From positions 766,501 to 830,500 of the forward strand of contig JAXRKN010000045.1 of the NCBI GenBank assembly GCA_038502055.1: DNA of 64,000 nt, read 5' to 3'. The position numbers were made by a program, and so were the translations under genes. Under the pieces are notes generated by a model, which searched no databases, had not been told where the DNA came from, and saw nothing but the letters and a program-made list of their open reading frames with translations. Source of the stretch: Tanytarsus gracilentus. Taxonomy: Eukaryota; Arthropoda; Insecta; Diptera; Chironomidae. This document shows positions 38,401-49,408 of the stretch, one piece after another (the stretch's first letter is position 1; every line of letters starts with the position of its first letter).

Positions 38401-41400
38401 TGTAATTAACATTAAATTGCATAAGAATTTTTAACACTACATCATCAACAGCGGATATAATTGCTGATGTCAATCTTCGCAGACGCCAGCGACACGTGAG
38501 TTATGCACATTGGCTTCATGTGTATTTAAAGTCGTGACGGCTGAAAAAAATGCCGGGTGTGATTGATTTGGGATGCGATTTGAAAACGTTTCTGAGAAAA
38601 TTATCGAAAAATTTTGTTGTTGACACTTTTATGCATATTGAATAAAATTTTAATTTTATTTTTTCAGATTTACCTTTCACAATACGGATATCTTAGTCCA
38701 AAAGCCAGAAATCCCTCGTCAGGAGGAAATCTTTTATCTCAAGACTCATGGGAAAATGCCATCAAAGAATTTCAAGGCTTCGCTGGTCTAAACATTACTG
38801 GTGAGTTTTAATCTTCAAAAATGCAATTTTTTAAAAATAACGAAATTAATTTGTTTCCCAGGTGAACTCGACAACAGTACAATCACATTGATGTCACTAC
38901 CTCGATGTGGTGTAAAAGATAAAGTAGGATTTGGTTCCGATTCACGTTCTAAACGATACGCACTTCAAGGTAGTCGATGGAAGGTGAAAGCTTTAACTTA
39001 TAGAATATCAAAGTATCCAAAACGACTGAATCGTGATGATGTCGACAAGGAAGTCTCCAAAGCTTTCTCCGTATGGAGCGAGTATACAGATCTTACATTC
39101 ACTGCAAAGAAATCAAATCCCGTTCACATCGATATTAGGCATGAGTGACATTAAATTAAAATCAAGTTCATCAATAATTTGTTAAATTTAATTTAGATTC
39201 GAAACTGGTGAACATGGTGATGGAGACCCCTTCGATGGTGCTGGAGGCACTTTAGCTCATGCTTACTTCCCCGTTTATGGTGGTGATGCTCATTTTGATG
39301 ATGCTGAACAGTGGACTATTAACAGTGCCAGAGGCACAAATCTCTTCCAAGTTGCAGGTTTGAAAACTTTTCATTTTTAAAAGGAAAAATGAATAAGAAT
39401 TTAAATTTCCAGCTCACGAGTTTGGACACAGTTTAGGTCTAAGTCATTCAGATGTTCGAAGTGCACTCATGGCACCTTTCTATAGAGGTTATGATCCCGT
39501 TTTTAGGCTCGACTCTGATGATATCCAAGTAAGGAAAAAACAATCTAAAATTATTTTTTATTTAACTTAAAAAATTATTTAGGGCATTCAAGCGCTTTAT
39601 GGCCGTCGATCTTCGAGTGGGTCGGGTAGCAGTGGGGGCGGTGGTAGCAGTAGTGGGAGTGGCACAGGCCCATCAGCAAAAACAACTAAAGCACCAACAG
39701 TGTCAAAAGACGATGATGTTCTTTGCAAAAATTCTAAGATTGACGCTGTTTTCAATACACCAGATGGTGCCACGTATGCATTCAAGGAAGATAAATATTA
39801 TCGACTTACTGAGAATGCTGTCGCTGAGGGTTATCCAAAATTAATCTCAGAAGGATGGCCAGGATTGCCAAACAACATCGATGCCGCATTCACCTATAAG
39901 AATGGCAAAACTTATTTCTTTAAAGGCTCAAAATACTGGCGATACAATCAAAAATCTCTCGATGGCGATTATCCAAAAGAAATTAGTGAAGGGTTCACTG
40001 GAATTCCAGATAACATTGATGCCGCCATGGTGTGGGGTGGAAATGGAAAAATTTACTTCTACAAAGGCAGCAAATTCTGGCGTTTTGATCCACTCAAGCG
40101 ACCACCAGTCAAGTCAACATATCCGAAACCAGTCAGTAACTGGGAGGGCATTCCTGATGGTATTGATGCCGCTCTTCAGTACACCAATGGTTATACATAC
40201 TTCTTTAAGGGTGATAAATATTATCGATTTAATGATCGAACGTTCGCTGTAAGTTTTCAAAATATTTAACGTCTTTAAATGATTTAATTTCTTTAATTAT
40301 AATAAAAGATCGATCAAGCTGACCCACCCTTCCCTCGACCGACTGCTCACTGGTGGTTCGGATGCAAAAACTCACCATCACAGTTCTCAGGTAACATTAA
40401 AGAAAACCGACATGATGATGGTGTTGATGATGGAATTTTCGATGCAGGTTAGTGAAATTATGTGACCAATTCAAAAATGAAAGAATGAAAAATGCTTAAG
40501 AAATTTTCCTTTGTCTTTTGATCAATTCATTTCCTCATGACTCATATTCATATCCATTATTATATGTTATTTTTTCAAAATAATACGGTTGAGGTGAAAA
40601 TATTGTTAGTGGTGGTTTAAAAATAATTTTAAGAGCTCAACTTGATTCTTGTAAATTCCCAAAATTAACTTAACTCATTAACCCTACAGGTTGACGTCAA
40701 TTTCTAACATAGAACTAACACGCAAAAATATTTTATATCAATCATAGCTGAAAATTAAATAAATATTATATAGATGATTAACCTTTAATCTCAAACTAAC
40801 TTTGTTAAATATAAACAGCGTGTTGAAATTAACAGGCACCTCGAATGACACATGTCAGTTCGAAAATACTTTAAATTTTTTCCTGATGAACACAATTAAC
40901 TTTTTCTATTTAGAGTTCAATCGATCACTAATTAAATTGTTTCTAACACCTGTTGATTGACCGAGAAAATTAACATCAGTAATCAGCATCGTTCATTAAC
41001 ATTTAACTCCCTTTCTAGCATTTTGATTTCGTTACAGATGTTTAAAAAATTAATTTTCGAGAATGTAAAAAAATATTGGTCGAATTTCACTAACTCAAAA
41101 GGAATAAGGTTTTGACGCCTTCTTTTGATTGAAAATATTTTAAAAGAGGAATTGAATTATAAATTATGTAAAAAAAATATTCTTTGCAAACCTTTAAAAT
41201 TACATAATTTACAAATCAATTCTCTGCAAAATAGCATTAAGAAACTGCACTTATAAATAAATATAATAATTTTTATGGTTTATAAGTTTTATTTTTTAAC
41301 TAACCTAAAAAATTGCTTGATGTAAAGGGCGATACTAAACCTTAAAATATATCTTATTTTTTAATTTTTATATCACAATCACTTTACTTTATCACAAACA

Positions 41401-42499
41401 TGTATCGTCAATTCCTACTGCACGCTACACTGAACAAAAATGTTTTTATTTTTAAGTCACAGAAGAAAGCACGAAAAAAATTAAAGCACAAAATATGAAT
41501 GCACTGCATGAGCACAGCTTGGTTGCAAAAGCTTAAATTTTAATGTGTCAATATTTTTTTGTTATAGAGACAAGTGATCCGGTGATCAACACGATTCTTA
41601 CACTCTTTTTTAGCAAATAGAATTTTGTCAAAATGAACTGAAAAATTATAGAATAGAAAAATGTACGTAATCAAGTTTGCACAGTTTCATCACCTGGATT
41701 TTGATTTTGATTGTCTCATCCTAAATTTTTGCCTCTTTTCTTTTATTTCCAGGTTCAGGCTCTTACAGCCTACACAGTTAAATTATGCTTGTGCATTGCT
41801 AGAACTCACAGAAAAAATTAATTTAAAATTATTATTTTATAGATTTTTTACATCGTTTTTTTCAATGTAAAAAGCAATAGAGAATAACTTTGTGTGTAAT
41901 AAATCCACTTGCTTAATTCGCATGAATTTTTGAGATGTGATGATACTTTGTAGAAAAATTCCTTTTATAAAACTATTAATCATCGAAGACTGGACCGCTT
42001 TCAAAGAATTTTGACTTTTGTGTAGAGTGTGCAATTTGTAGACTTGGATTTTGTGCTTTTTGTGCTTCCTTCGTATCTGCTTAACTTTGTGCGTCTAAAA
42101 AGTGTACGTTATGATTTTGTTTTAGTTTTAGATATCTCTGTAATGAAATTTTAGCGAAGATTTGTTAAAATTGCATTCCAGATAAATTCAAAATTTAACC
42201 TAATTGAAAATTTTAAACGTTTTAAAAATTTTAATCTCAAATTTTGTAAATATATTTTAAATGTCTTTGTTCAATGCAGTTTGAGTTATTTTTTTTGTAT
42301 CCTTGATCACTTTTTTGTCCACTAAGAATTTTTAAATCCTAAACACAAATTTTAATCATTTTTTTATTTAGGTGCAAACGATGATCGACCTGCTCACGAT
42401 ACGCAATATGAAAATGCTGCAACATCAAACTCGCTCATTTTCAGCATTCTTCTCTCAACAGTAATTGTTTCAACATTGAACAGACTCTTTTGGCACTAA
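29491..42499 (+). CDS. Mmp1: Matrix metalloproteinase 1 (Mmp1), membrane/GPI-type isoform
   Basis: Secreted or GPI-anchored zinc endopeptidase that remodels extracellular matrix. Exons: 29491-29589, 38668-38800, 38862-39138, 39197-39357, 39413-39528, 39583-40248, 40309-40447, 42372-42499; 1719 nt, 572 aa. Signal peptide (1-~25); prodomain with cysteine switch PRCGV (Cys93) and furin site RSKR (106-109); catalytic domain with HGDGDPFDG, GDAHFDD and zinc motif HEFGHSLGLSH (225-235); a Ser/Gly hinge (272-291); four-bladed hemopexin domain from Cys310 to Cys503 (NIDAAFTYKNGKTYFFKG, WWFGC); and a hydrophobic C-terminus LIFSILLSTVIVS suited to GPI attachment. Blocks match Drosophila Mmp1 closely. 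The first intron is 9.1 kb. Exon 3 ends either at 39138 with a GC donor (best length fit) or at 39144 with a GT donor, adding two residues. A polyadenylation signal AATAAA is at 43281-43286. Confidence 0.95.
30676..30684. promoter_or_regulatory. AP-1 consensus site in Mmp1 intron 1
   Basis: ATGAGTCAT, perfect 9-bp palindromic AP-1 motif. Confidence 0.5.
36612..36620. promoter_or_regulatory. AP-1 consensus site in Mmp1 intron 1
   Basis: ATGACTCAT, perfect 9-bp palindromic AP-1 motif. Confidence 0.5.
40537..40545. promoter_or_regulatory. AP-1 consensus site in the last Mmp1 intron
   Basis: ATGACTCAT, perfect 9-bp palindromic AP-1 motif, between the last hemopexin exon and the alternative 3' exons. 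Confidence 0.45.
41753..41781 (+). CDS. Mmp1: Alternative Mmp1 terminal exon (secreted isoform)
   Basis: Lies inside the intron 40448-42371. A strong pyrimidine tract (TTTTCTTTTATTTCCAG) ends at 41752, and the exon joins exon 7 in the correct phase, adding GSGSYSLHS and then TAA at 41779-41781. An AATAAA signal sits at 41898-41903. Used instead of the exon at 42372, it would give a protein without the hydrophobic tail. Drosophila Mmp1 is known to have secreted and GPI-anchored forms made by alternative 3' exons, so this is a plausible counterpart. Confidence 0.6.
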
Positions 42500-43902
42500 A
42501 AAAACTTTTAGAAGTTTAACAAATTTAGTAAATTAAGAGAAAAATTCCGTATTATTAGTAATTAAGCTCAAAAACGTGAAAATTCCATAGCAGAGTGAGA
42601 AACGATCAAAGCCCTCTAAATGTCCATAAAAAATCAACAACAATGTCTAAAGCTCCAAACAAAGGAAGTGAGAGTGAATATATATGTATCGAATTTCCAG
42701 TCATGTCACATTGTGCCGTAAAATTAAACTTCAACATACTAATGACGATTTAATAAGCGATATTAATGATGGGGTAATCGATTTGATTTTCATCATCATC
42801 GTGTCGCGTAAATTCAATAGTTTGCATAATTTTCAATTCATTAAACTTTTATTGAGTTTTTTGCGCCGAAATTCCGTTGCAAGCGCAGCTTAAATTAAAT
42901 TTAACTCCACAAAATTATAATCCGTAAAAATTTGAACATCTACAAATTAAAAACTCGTTGAAAAAGTCCAGTGTCACTCCATGAATCATTATTAGGAATT
43001 TGCCATAAAAATTTTCATTCATTGTTCCGTGAATTTCGCGAAAATGATGATCTCCTATTTCCCATTCAAGAAGATAACAAAAAATTACAGGAAAAAAGTA
43101 CGAAAGTTGACTGAAATAGAAAATTATTTTCCTGTAATTAAATATGAAGTCCCGATACCAGAAAACTTTTACGTAAATGTATTAAATTAATTTTTTTGTA
43201 TAAACAGTGCCTTCATAAAATGTAAATAATTTAATTTTTAGTTACCCCATTGTAAACTAGCTGTTAATATTTTAATTGAAAATAAAAGAATTTTGTGAAA
43301 AAATAAATTTAATTTATTTTTTTGCAAAGTTCTTTTGAAAACTTGAATTTTTTTTGGCTCAATCCACTTTTAAGGTGCAGTTTCTAATCTTCCGTGAAGA
43401 TTTTTAATGAAAATTGATGTCGAAAGAATTTCGTCAAAAATAGAACCTAATTTTAGTCGAGGGATGACAAGTTCTCTAAATTTTCCGTTGAAAGATTTTT
43501 AAAACTGTAAAATTGATTGAAATGTTTTCATCCCTTGAAATCACTTAGCTTCATTAATGTAGCAGAAAAAAAGTAAAATGTGATTCTGATTAAAAAAATA
43601 TGTAACATTTCTTTAATATCTCTTTCAAATCTATCATTTTCTTTGTGAAAAATCTTTTATGTAAAGAAAATAAATTTTAAAGTTTTTATATACTTCTTGA
43701 TAAAACAAAAACTAAAAGCTCTATTTCTGAACCGAAATAAAAAATATTTTTAACAAATTTTTGTTTTTGTTTTTCTATTAGATAAAAGGTTTTTGCAGTT
43801 ATAATAAATATATTTTAAAAATCACAAAATATTAATTTCATTCTATTTTTATTCAATTACTTTGAATCCTTTTAAAAATAAACTAATAATTTTTATTGCA
43901 CA
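42500..43902. other. Mmp1 3' UTR and convergent intergenic spacer
   Basis: Non-coding. The Mmp1 3' UTR probably runs to the AATAAA at 43281-43286. The remainder up to 43902 is the 3' flank of the minus-strand gene. The 69-aa frame at 42684-42893 has no motif and is likely chance. Confidence 0.5.
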
Positions 43903-44665
43903 CTATCGATGAAGCTCATCTTCCAAATACCTCTTGGGTTTAATTGGCTTTTTCATCATGTCAAAAAGAAACGAGGGTGTCCTAAATGATTCATACAGCA
44001 TAATCACATTTCGTTTGCCATTTATTTGAAACGAACAATCTCTCCATGGTAGAATGCCAGTTTGTGGAAGTTCTTTTACAGCTCCTTTCACAAATTCATA
44101 TTTGTCTTTTTTGAATGGAATTTGAGACTCGAAAATTGCGGTGTAACTAAAAAGTGAGATTAATGACATTATAAGTATTTTAAGTGTTAATAACTCACTT
44201 AATTCCATTCTTGTAAATTCTCAAAGGATAACGATGCAACATGAGTCTGAGGATTATGTTGATTCCCACAAATGCAGCAGCAAAATATTTATAATCGGTT
44301 TCAGCCATTAAAACACGACCACCCAAAATAGGGAATGGTTTCATTTCTGGATCTTTGACTTTATCGCGATTGATGAATTCTTTTATAATATATCCAGTAA
44401 ATAAGACAGTTGAAAAGGTTGTGATGTAGTTACAAGTTGCGAGATAATACTCCATTGGTGCTTTATATATCAACAACCAAATTTCGTCCATCTTGTCGCG
44501 GATTCTATATTTTTTCTCGCTCACCTAAAAGATAAATAATTAAAAACAATCAATGACCGATAGTAATCATCTTACTTTTTTTCCAAGTAAAAAGTTCCTC
44601 TTTGGAACATTTAAAATTGAATGCCTCAGCTCGTATCCACATTTTCTTGCGAGTATGCTCAACAT
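43903..44665 (-). CDS. Small two-pass membrane protein, TMEM186-like (mitochondrial)
   Basis: Exons 44665-44576, 44524-44199, 44146-43903; 660 nt, 219 aa, all in phase. The N-terminus is short and basic (MLSILARKCGYELRHSILNVPKR), compatible with a mitochondrial targeting sequence. Two hydrophobic segments follow (YITTFSTVLFTGYII and YFAAAFVGINIILRLML), then a hydrophilic tail (PLRIYKNGINYTAIFESQIPF, INGKRNVIMLYESFRTPSFLFDMMKKP). Length, the IWLLIYKAP segment before the first helix and the tail pattern recall TMEM186, an assembly factor of respiratory complex I. TMEM223 is the main alternative. Similarity is by eye only and weak. Confidence 0.6.
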
Positions 44666-45062
44666 TATTTAATGGTCAATCAAAATTAACTCTTATTTCA
44701 TTTACTTTCAGCAAAATTTTAATTTTCAGAAAATGATTTTTCCGTTTTTTATAAAACGGCTAACTTTGTTTTAATCAACGAGCTTGGTTAGCCGATTTTA
44801 AGAAAACAAGAAAATAACCGGGTTATCAACAAGGGTCGTGTAACTTTCTTTCAAAAAAAAAAGTACTCAGGAAGCTATCCCTCGAACATTTCAATTTCTT
44901 CTTGTAACGAATTTTTAAAATTCAAACATCTTCAAAACGAGCAGACCCTGGAGCAGATTTTTTGTTGACAATGAACAAAATTATAAAATTAAATTAATTT
45001 AAAATAGCCAGCAAAAAATTAATTAATTAATTAATTAATATTTTTACTCAAATCCAAAAAGA
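44666..45062. other. Divergent spacer with (AATT)n tract
   Basis: About 400 bp between the TMEM186-like gene and the RRM protein gene, transcribed in opposite directions. It contains an (AATT)5.75 repeat at 45017-45039. No TATA box was recognised. Confidence 0.45.
45017..45039. repeat. (AATT)n microsatellite
   Basis: Five and three-quarter perfect copies of AATT, 24 bp upstream of the RRM-protein start codon. Confidence 0.8.
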
Positions 45063-46397
45063 ATGAGTAAACGAGCCAAAAAAATAACAAAACAGTAAGT
45101 TTTCAACCATTTCACCAGCGACATTAATTTCTCATATTAACATTTTTAATTATATAGAATTGAAAATAGTCCCGTTCTCAAACGTTCAACGACAGAATGG
45201 ACACGAGAGATTGCATTGAAAGCAATTCAATTGGAGGAACAGTATTATGCTAAATATAATGCAAAAGAATTAATCATTAAATTTCCGGATCCTTCTTTAT
45301 CCGAAAAAATAGTCAAAAGCTTTTCGGATTCAATTTCTCAAGTTATATTTCCTTCTTCGATAGTGCCACGTGAGTGCATTGTTAAACTGAGCGATGCCAC
45401 AAATGTTGAGAAAGCAATCAAGGAAATTAATAGGATTCGATTCGGAGGAGGAAAGTTGCAAGCCAAAAAGCATTTAGCTGATGAACAGAAACTTAAGCTT
45501 ACCCCTGAAGAAATTGATCCATTAACGATATATTTTGGAAACATACCTCACTCTAAAATTTCTGAGCTTAAATTAATTCTCAAAAACGTTGACGTTCAAG
45601 TTGGTCAAAACAAGAGAAAGCCAAAGTCTTATGCTTTTGCTAAATTCAGAACGTTTGAGGAAGCTGTCATAGGATTCAACAAATGCACTAAAAAATTTCC
45701 ACCATCACATTTTATTGAAATTAGATTTAAACGTAACAAAGCGACAAAGCAAACTGATGATTCATCATCACAAGAAAGTCTTTCAATAGTGTCACCTGCT
45801 CCTATTCAGCAACAACCCACTGCCTCGACTTCACCTAATTTTAATAATGAAAACGATAAACGACAGTCGAAGAGAAAGTATCAAAAGGAATTACAAAATA
45901 AGGAACCAAATGAAACAAATAATAGCTCAGAACAATCAAGATCAAATGAAATTGTTAATGGAAACGTGATGTCTTTGGAAAATATTACGAACCATGGTGA
46001 ATCATCTGAAAATAAAAATGAAGATAAGACCCAATCTGAGCAATTGGATCCAAATATTAAAATTAAAGAGGAGCCAGTGGTCGATTCAAAATATCTTGGA
46101 TTTAGGAGAGTGCCATATCAAGATGATATGGATGGTGATACAGATTGTTCAGAGTCTACATACCGCTGCCGCAGTTTAGACTCTCAAGGTGCTCGAAAAC
46201 AACGTGAAGCGAGCGATGATGACAGTGTATTAGCCATCTCAGATTCTGATGATGAACCACATGAGCCGAAAATGAAGAAACCAAAATTATTAGTGCTGCC
46301 TATGGAACTGCATGGATCTTTAAGAGAAATTAAGGATGAAGAAAATGATTCAACTGATTACGAGATCGATGATATTGGCGATTTAGACTTTATATAA
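45063..46397 (+). CDS. Orphan RNA-binding protein with two RRM-like domains
   Basis: Exons 45063-45094 and 45158-46397; 1272 nt, 423 aa. The tiny first exon encodes a basic start (MSKRAKKITK) and joins in phase; no other in-phase ATG lies nearby. Residues about 47-115 (ELIIKFPDPSLSEKIV ... IRFGGGKLQAKK) and about 130-200 (LTIYFGNIPHSKISEL ... YAFAKFRTFEEAVIGF ... IEIRFKRNK) look like two RRM folds; the second has RNP-like strands. The rest is Ser/Gln/Asn-rich, then acidic (DDDSVLAISDSDDE, DYEIDDIGDLDFI) with two sumoylation-type motifs (IKEEP, IKDEE). I cannot name an orthologue. The nature of the tail suggests a nuclear protein. The stop codon overlaps an AATAAA at 46396-46401, with another at 46401-46406. 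Confidence 0.75.
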
Positions 46398-48712
46398 TAA
46401 AATAAAAATTACCAATTTCAATTAATTTATACATTTTATTTTGCGCCACAAGCAGTTATGAAAAAATTTTAAATTTTACAGCGTGCTCTGTTTGTGAACA
46501 TAAGACTTAAAAATATATTTTGTATCAAGCTTTGTGATATTTTTTAAACTTTTGGGTAAACTGAATAGCTCGAAGCTATTTTATTTACAGGACTTTTTTT
46601 GAATTAAAAATCATCTCATGAGTATGAAATTAATTGTGGATGTTTCATCAAAAATTCTGTCCCTAAGCAACGATACTTTGATATTGTTCTCTTTATCTAG
46701 GGAACCTGACCATATGTCTCTCGTGTTCATTCACAGAACGAAAAAGTAAAACAGAAAAAGCTTTTGTTTAACAATGTTCTATCCTCGAGGCTATTTTAAA
46801 AAGTTGAATTGAAAAGGATTCTACTTGATGTAATAAATAATTCAAAAAAAAACATGACTTTTGTCATGTAGATGTAAATCATTCACCAGATAGCTAAAGA
46901 TTTTGCTCTCGAATGGATAGGATCGACCTTGGAAATTTTTCATTTCCACCCTTCTGAAAATCCATAACCATTAATTTTAATTTGCACTCAAAAGTTACTG
47001 AAAAAATCCCCCTGAAAATACAACGGTGCCATTAGTACCATGTGCCTTACCCGCGTGTGAGTGTCCCCTTTTTTGATTCATTTTTTGGCCGGGATTTAAT
47101 TGAACGAAAATTAATTTAATTACTCAAATTAGTTAAATTCATGTGCATCAGACGTGGAATCATAAATTTTTTTTTCACATCGTCACTCGAGAGGAATTTT
47201 CGGATTATATTTTCTGGGGGCGTTTGAAAATAAAAAAAAATGTAAAAGAAAAGCTAAAAACAAGCAATTTTAAATTTTTTAACAATTTCTTAATCGAAAT
47301 AAAAAAAAATGAAATGATGCGTTATTACACCTTAATCTAACATAATTCACAAGCAATTTCTCTGAAAGTAATTAAAAAGCTTTCAACGAATCCAATAACT
47401 CAAAATTGTGGACATTCCATTTTTTTTTCTACAGTAAAATCGAAATTTTCCTCAACTCGCTTTTATAGCAATTTTCGAATCAATTTTAACTCCCTGCATA
47501 TGCAATATGCAATGTTCTCATGGAGGAAATAAATTTTAATTAACGTTAAGTGAAAATATGGAGAAAATTTATCGAGTGATTTTTTTTGTTGGTGAAAGCT
47601 TAGAGAGAGATAAATTTTATCGGAATGGTGCAACAGATCGGCTTTTTGTGGTTCGTTCAAATTGATCACAGCGTTAAACTTGATCCTATTAAATCGTGGA
47701 GGGTGATGGGTTTTCTGAAGTTGCTTGATGTTTAAGGCTAAAATTTTGAATTAAATTTGAGTGTTGCAGATTAATTAAATTCTAAAAAAACTTACGGTAA
47801 ATTAATATTTGAAGGAATTTTCATCAGCGTAAAAATTGTCATCACGTAAAATCTCCAATTAGCGCCCAAAGTCATTCCAATTTTTGGCCGTTGAACGACA
47901 TTGATCCCACCCCTATAGAAAATATAAAAATTGGCAATTGGAGAGCAATTTTTTAGCGCTTCCGTCATTTTCACGTACGACAATATCGCGTCGTTGATAA
48001 TTGAATGGAAGAGAAAAATTTGCGTGCTTCTCTTGTCGTTTATAAAGCGCTCAAATTAAATTACTTTTTATTCTTTCTTCTCGCTCTTGACATCTAAATC
48101 TGATATGAAGCTTAATGTGTAGGAATTGTATATGGTGATGTGTTTATGCTGTTTATCACTTTATCTCTAAGAGAAACTCCCTTGAAAATTTCCTTCATGG
48201 CCTAAAAAAATAAATGAACTTTTTTTAGTGTTTTAAAAAATATTTTTCATAAACTATCAATGTTTTAAGACTTAAAGTTTGAAATATGTTTTTATCCCTT
48301 GAAATTTAACTTGAAGTCTTACATCATCTCATTTTCTATTTCCTCGTGCAAATATACACAATACACATGTACCATGTCATTATTATGTGTGTATGCCTCG
48401 AAGGTATTCCTCCAAAAAGAGATTTATGGATGTTAGCGCTAACGATGCAGATTTTCTCGAGTTGACACATGAGCTGCAAACTAAGCAGAATTTACCCTCA
48501 CTTGACATTATGACATTAGAGAATGTAGCAAGTTGAAAAAGGAGAAAATAATGAGAAACGGTAATTAAATTTAGAAAGCAAGGAATGGAAAATTTTTGAT
48601 GTCATTACAGGAAAATATTTTTGAAAAGTGTGTGCACTCAAAAAGTTAATGTTTCTACTTTGACAGTTGAATTAAATTTGTTCTGATAAGAAATTTCACA
48701 CGATATCAAAAT
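46398..48712. other. Intergenic region, no gene seen
   Basis: AT-rich; the frames of 60-70 codons show no recognisable features. The beginning is the 3' flank of the RRM-protein gene. Confidence 0.45.
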
Positions 48713-49004
48713 CCAGGGCTGAGAACATGAAAATAAAGCTGATCTTGGCGGACCCAAAATTTCTCAAATTATTATTTTTTACGAGGTTTTTCCAACATGT
48801 TTGAATTTTATTATTTTAATACTAAAAATATGTATTTTTAACACGCTTTTGCGGACCCTGACGAGCACTGTAGGACCATTGAGGGACCTTTGAGAAGATT
48901 GCATTACATTAGGGGGTACTGAAAGACCCTAGAGAGTTAACGAGAGCCATAAATAGCACTGTAGGGATTTTAAGGACCCACATAACAATAGTTCTCAGCC
49001 CTAG
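48713..49004. mobile_element. hAT-type MITE (292 bp)
   Basis: Terminal inverted repeats CCAGGGCTGAGAAC at the left and GTTCTCAGCCCTAG at the right (13 of 14 match). They are flanked by perfect 8-bp direct repeats ATCAAAAT at 48705-48712 and 49005-49012. An 8-bp duplication and YAGGG-type ends are typical of hAT transposons. The interior is non-coding, with several GGACC motifs, and is less AT-rich than its surroundings. Confidence 0.8.
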
Positions 49005-49012
49005 ATCAAAAT

Positions 49013-49408
49013 GTTATCGGATTTCTAAGTAACTCTGGAAAGAGTGTCAATGAACTGATATTTAAGTCTGATACTTAAAATTGGGTCAATATTTTGATAA
49101 CGTTTGTTTCAGGAAGTTAAAGATAATTACAATGCTACCAAAACAAAGAATTGTATGTTATAAATTTTAGAACTTAAAATTTTCATATTTCGTTAAGTTC
49201 TTAAAGTAAAAGATCATCTTAATAAGATGTAAAAAATTGACCTCCAATTCTCTAGTAACTGTGGCTGAATGCTATGTGTCAAAATTATCAGTATCAACAG
49301 TCAACAAAAAAATTCGCACACGCTTTAAATTTATCATTCAACTTGTTTATTGGAAATGTTAGTTTTATTTGAGACTTCGAGCTGTCAAGTTGTGAATAAC
49401 CTTAAAAA
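49013..49408. other. 5' flank of the arylsulfatase-like gene
   Basis: About 400 bp of non-coding DNA between the MITE and the start codon at 49409. No clear core promoter was found. Confidence 0.4.

Larger units (their letters stand above)
29590..38667 (+). other. Mmp1 intron (9.1 kb), probable regulatory DNA
   Basis: No coding exon was found; the frames of 60-92 codons have no recognisable motifs. TGACTCA/TGAGTCA sites occur at 30677-30683, 34255-34261, 35543-35549, 36613-36619 and 38114-38120, two of them inside the full palindrome ATGA(C/G)TCAT. This is consistent with the JNK/AP-1 control known for Drosophila Mmp1. Nothing else was recognised. Confidence 0.6.
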
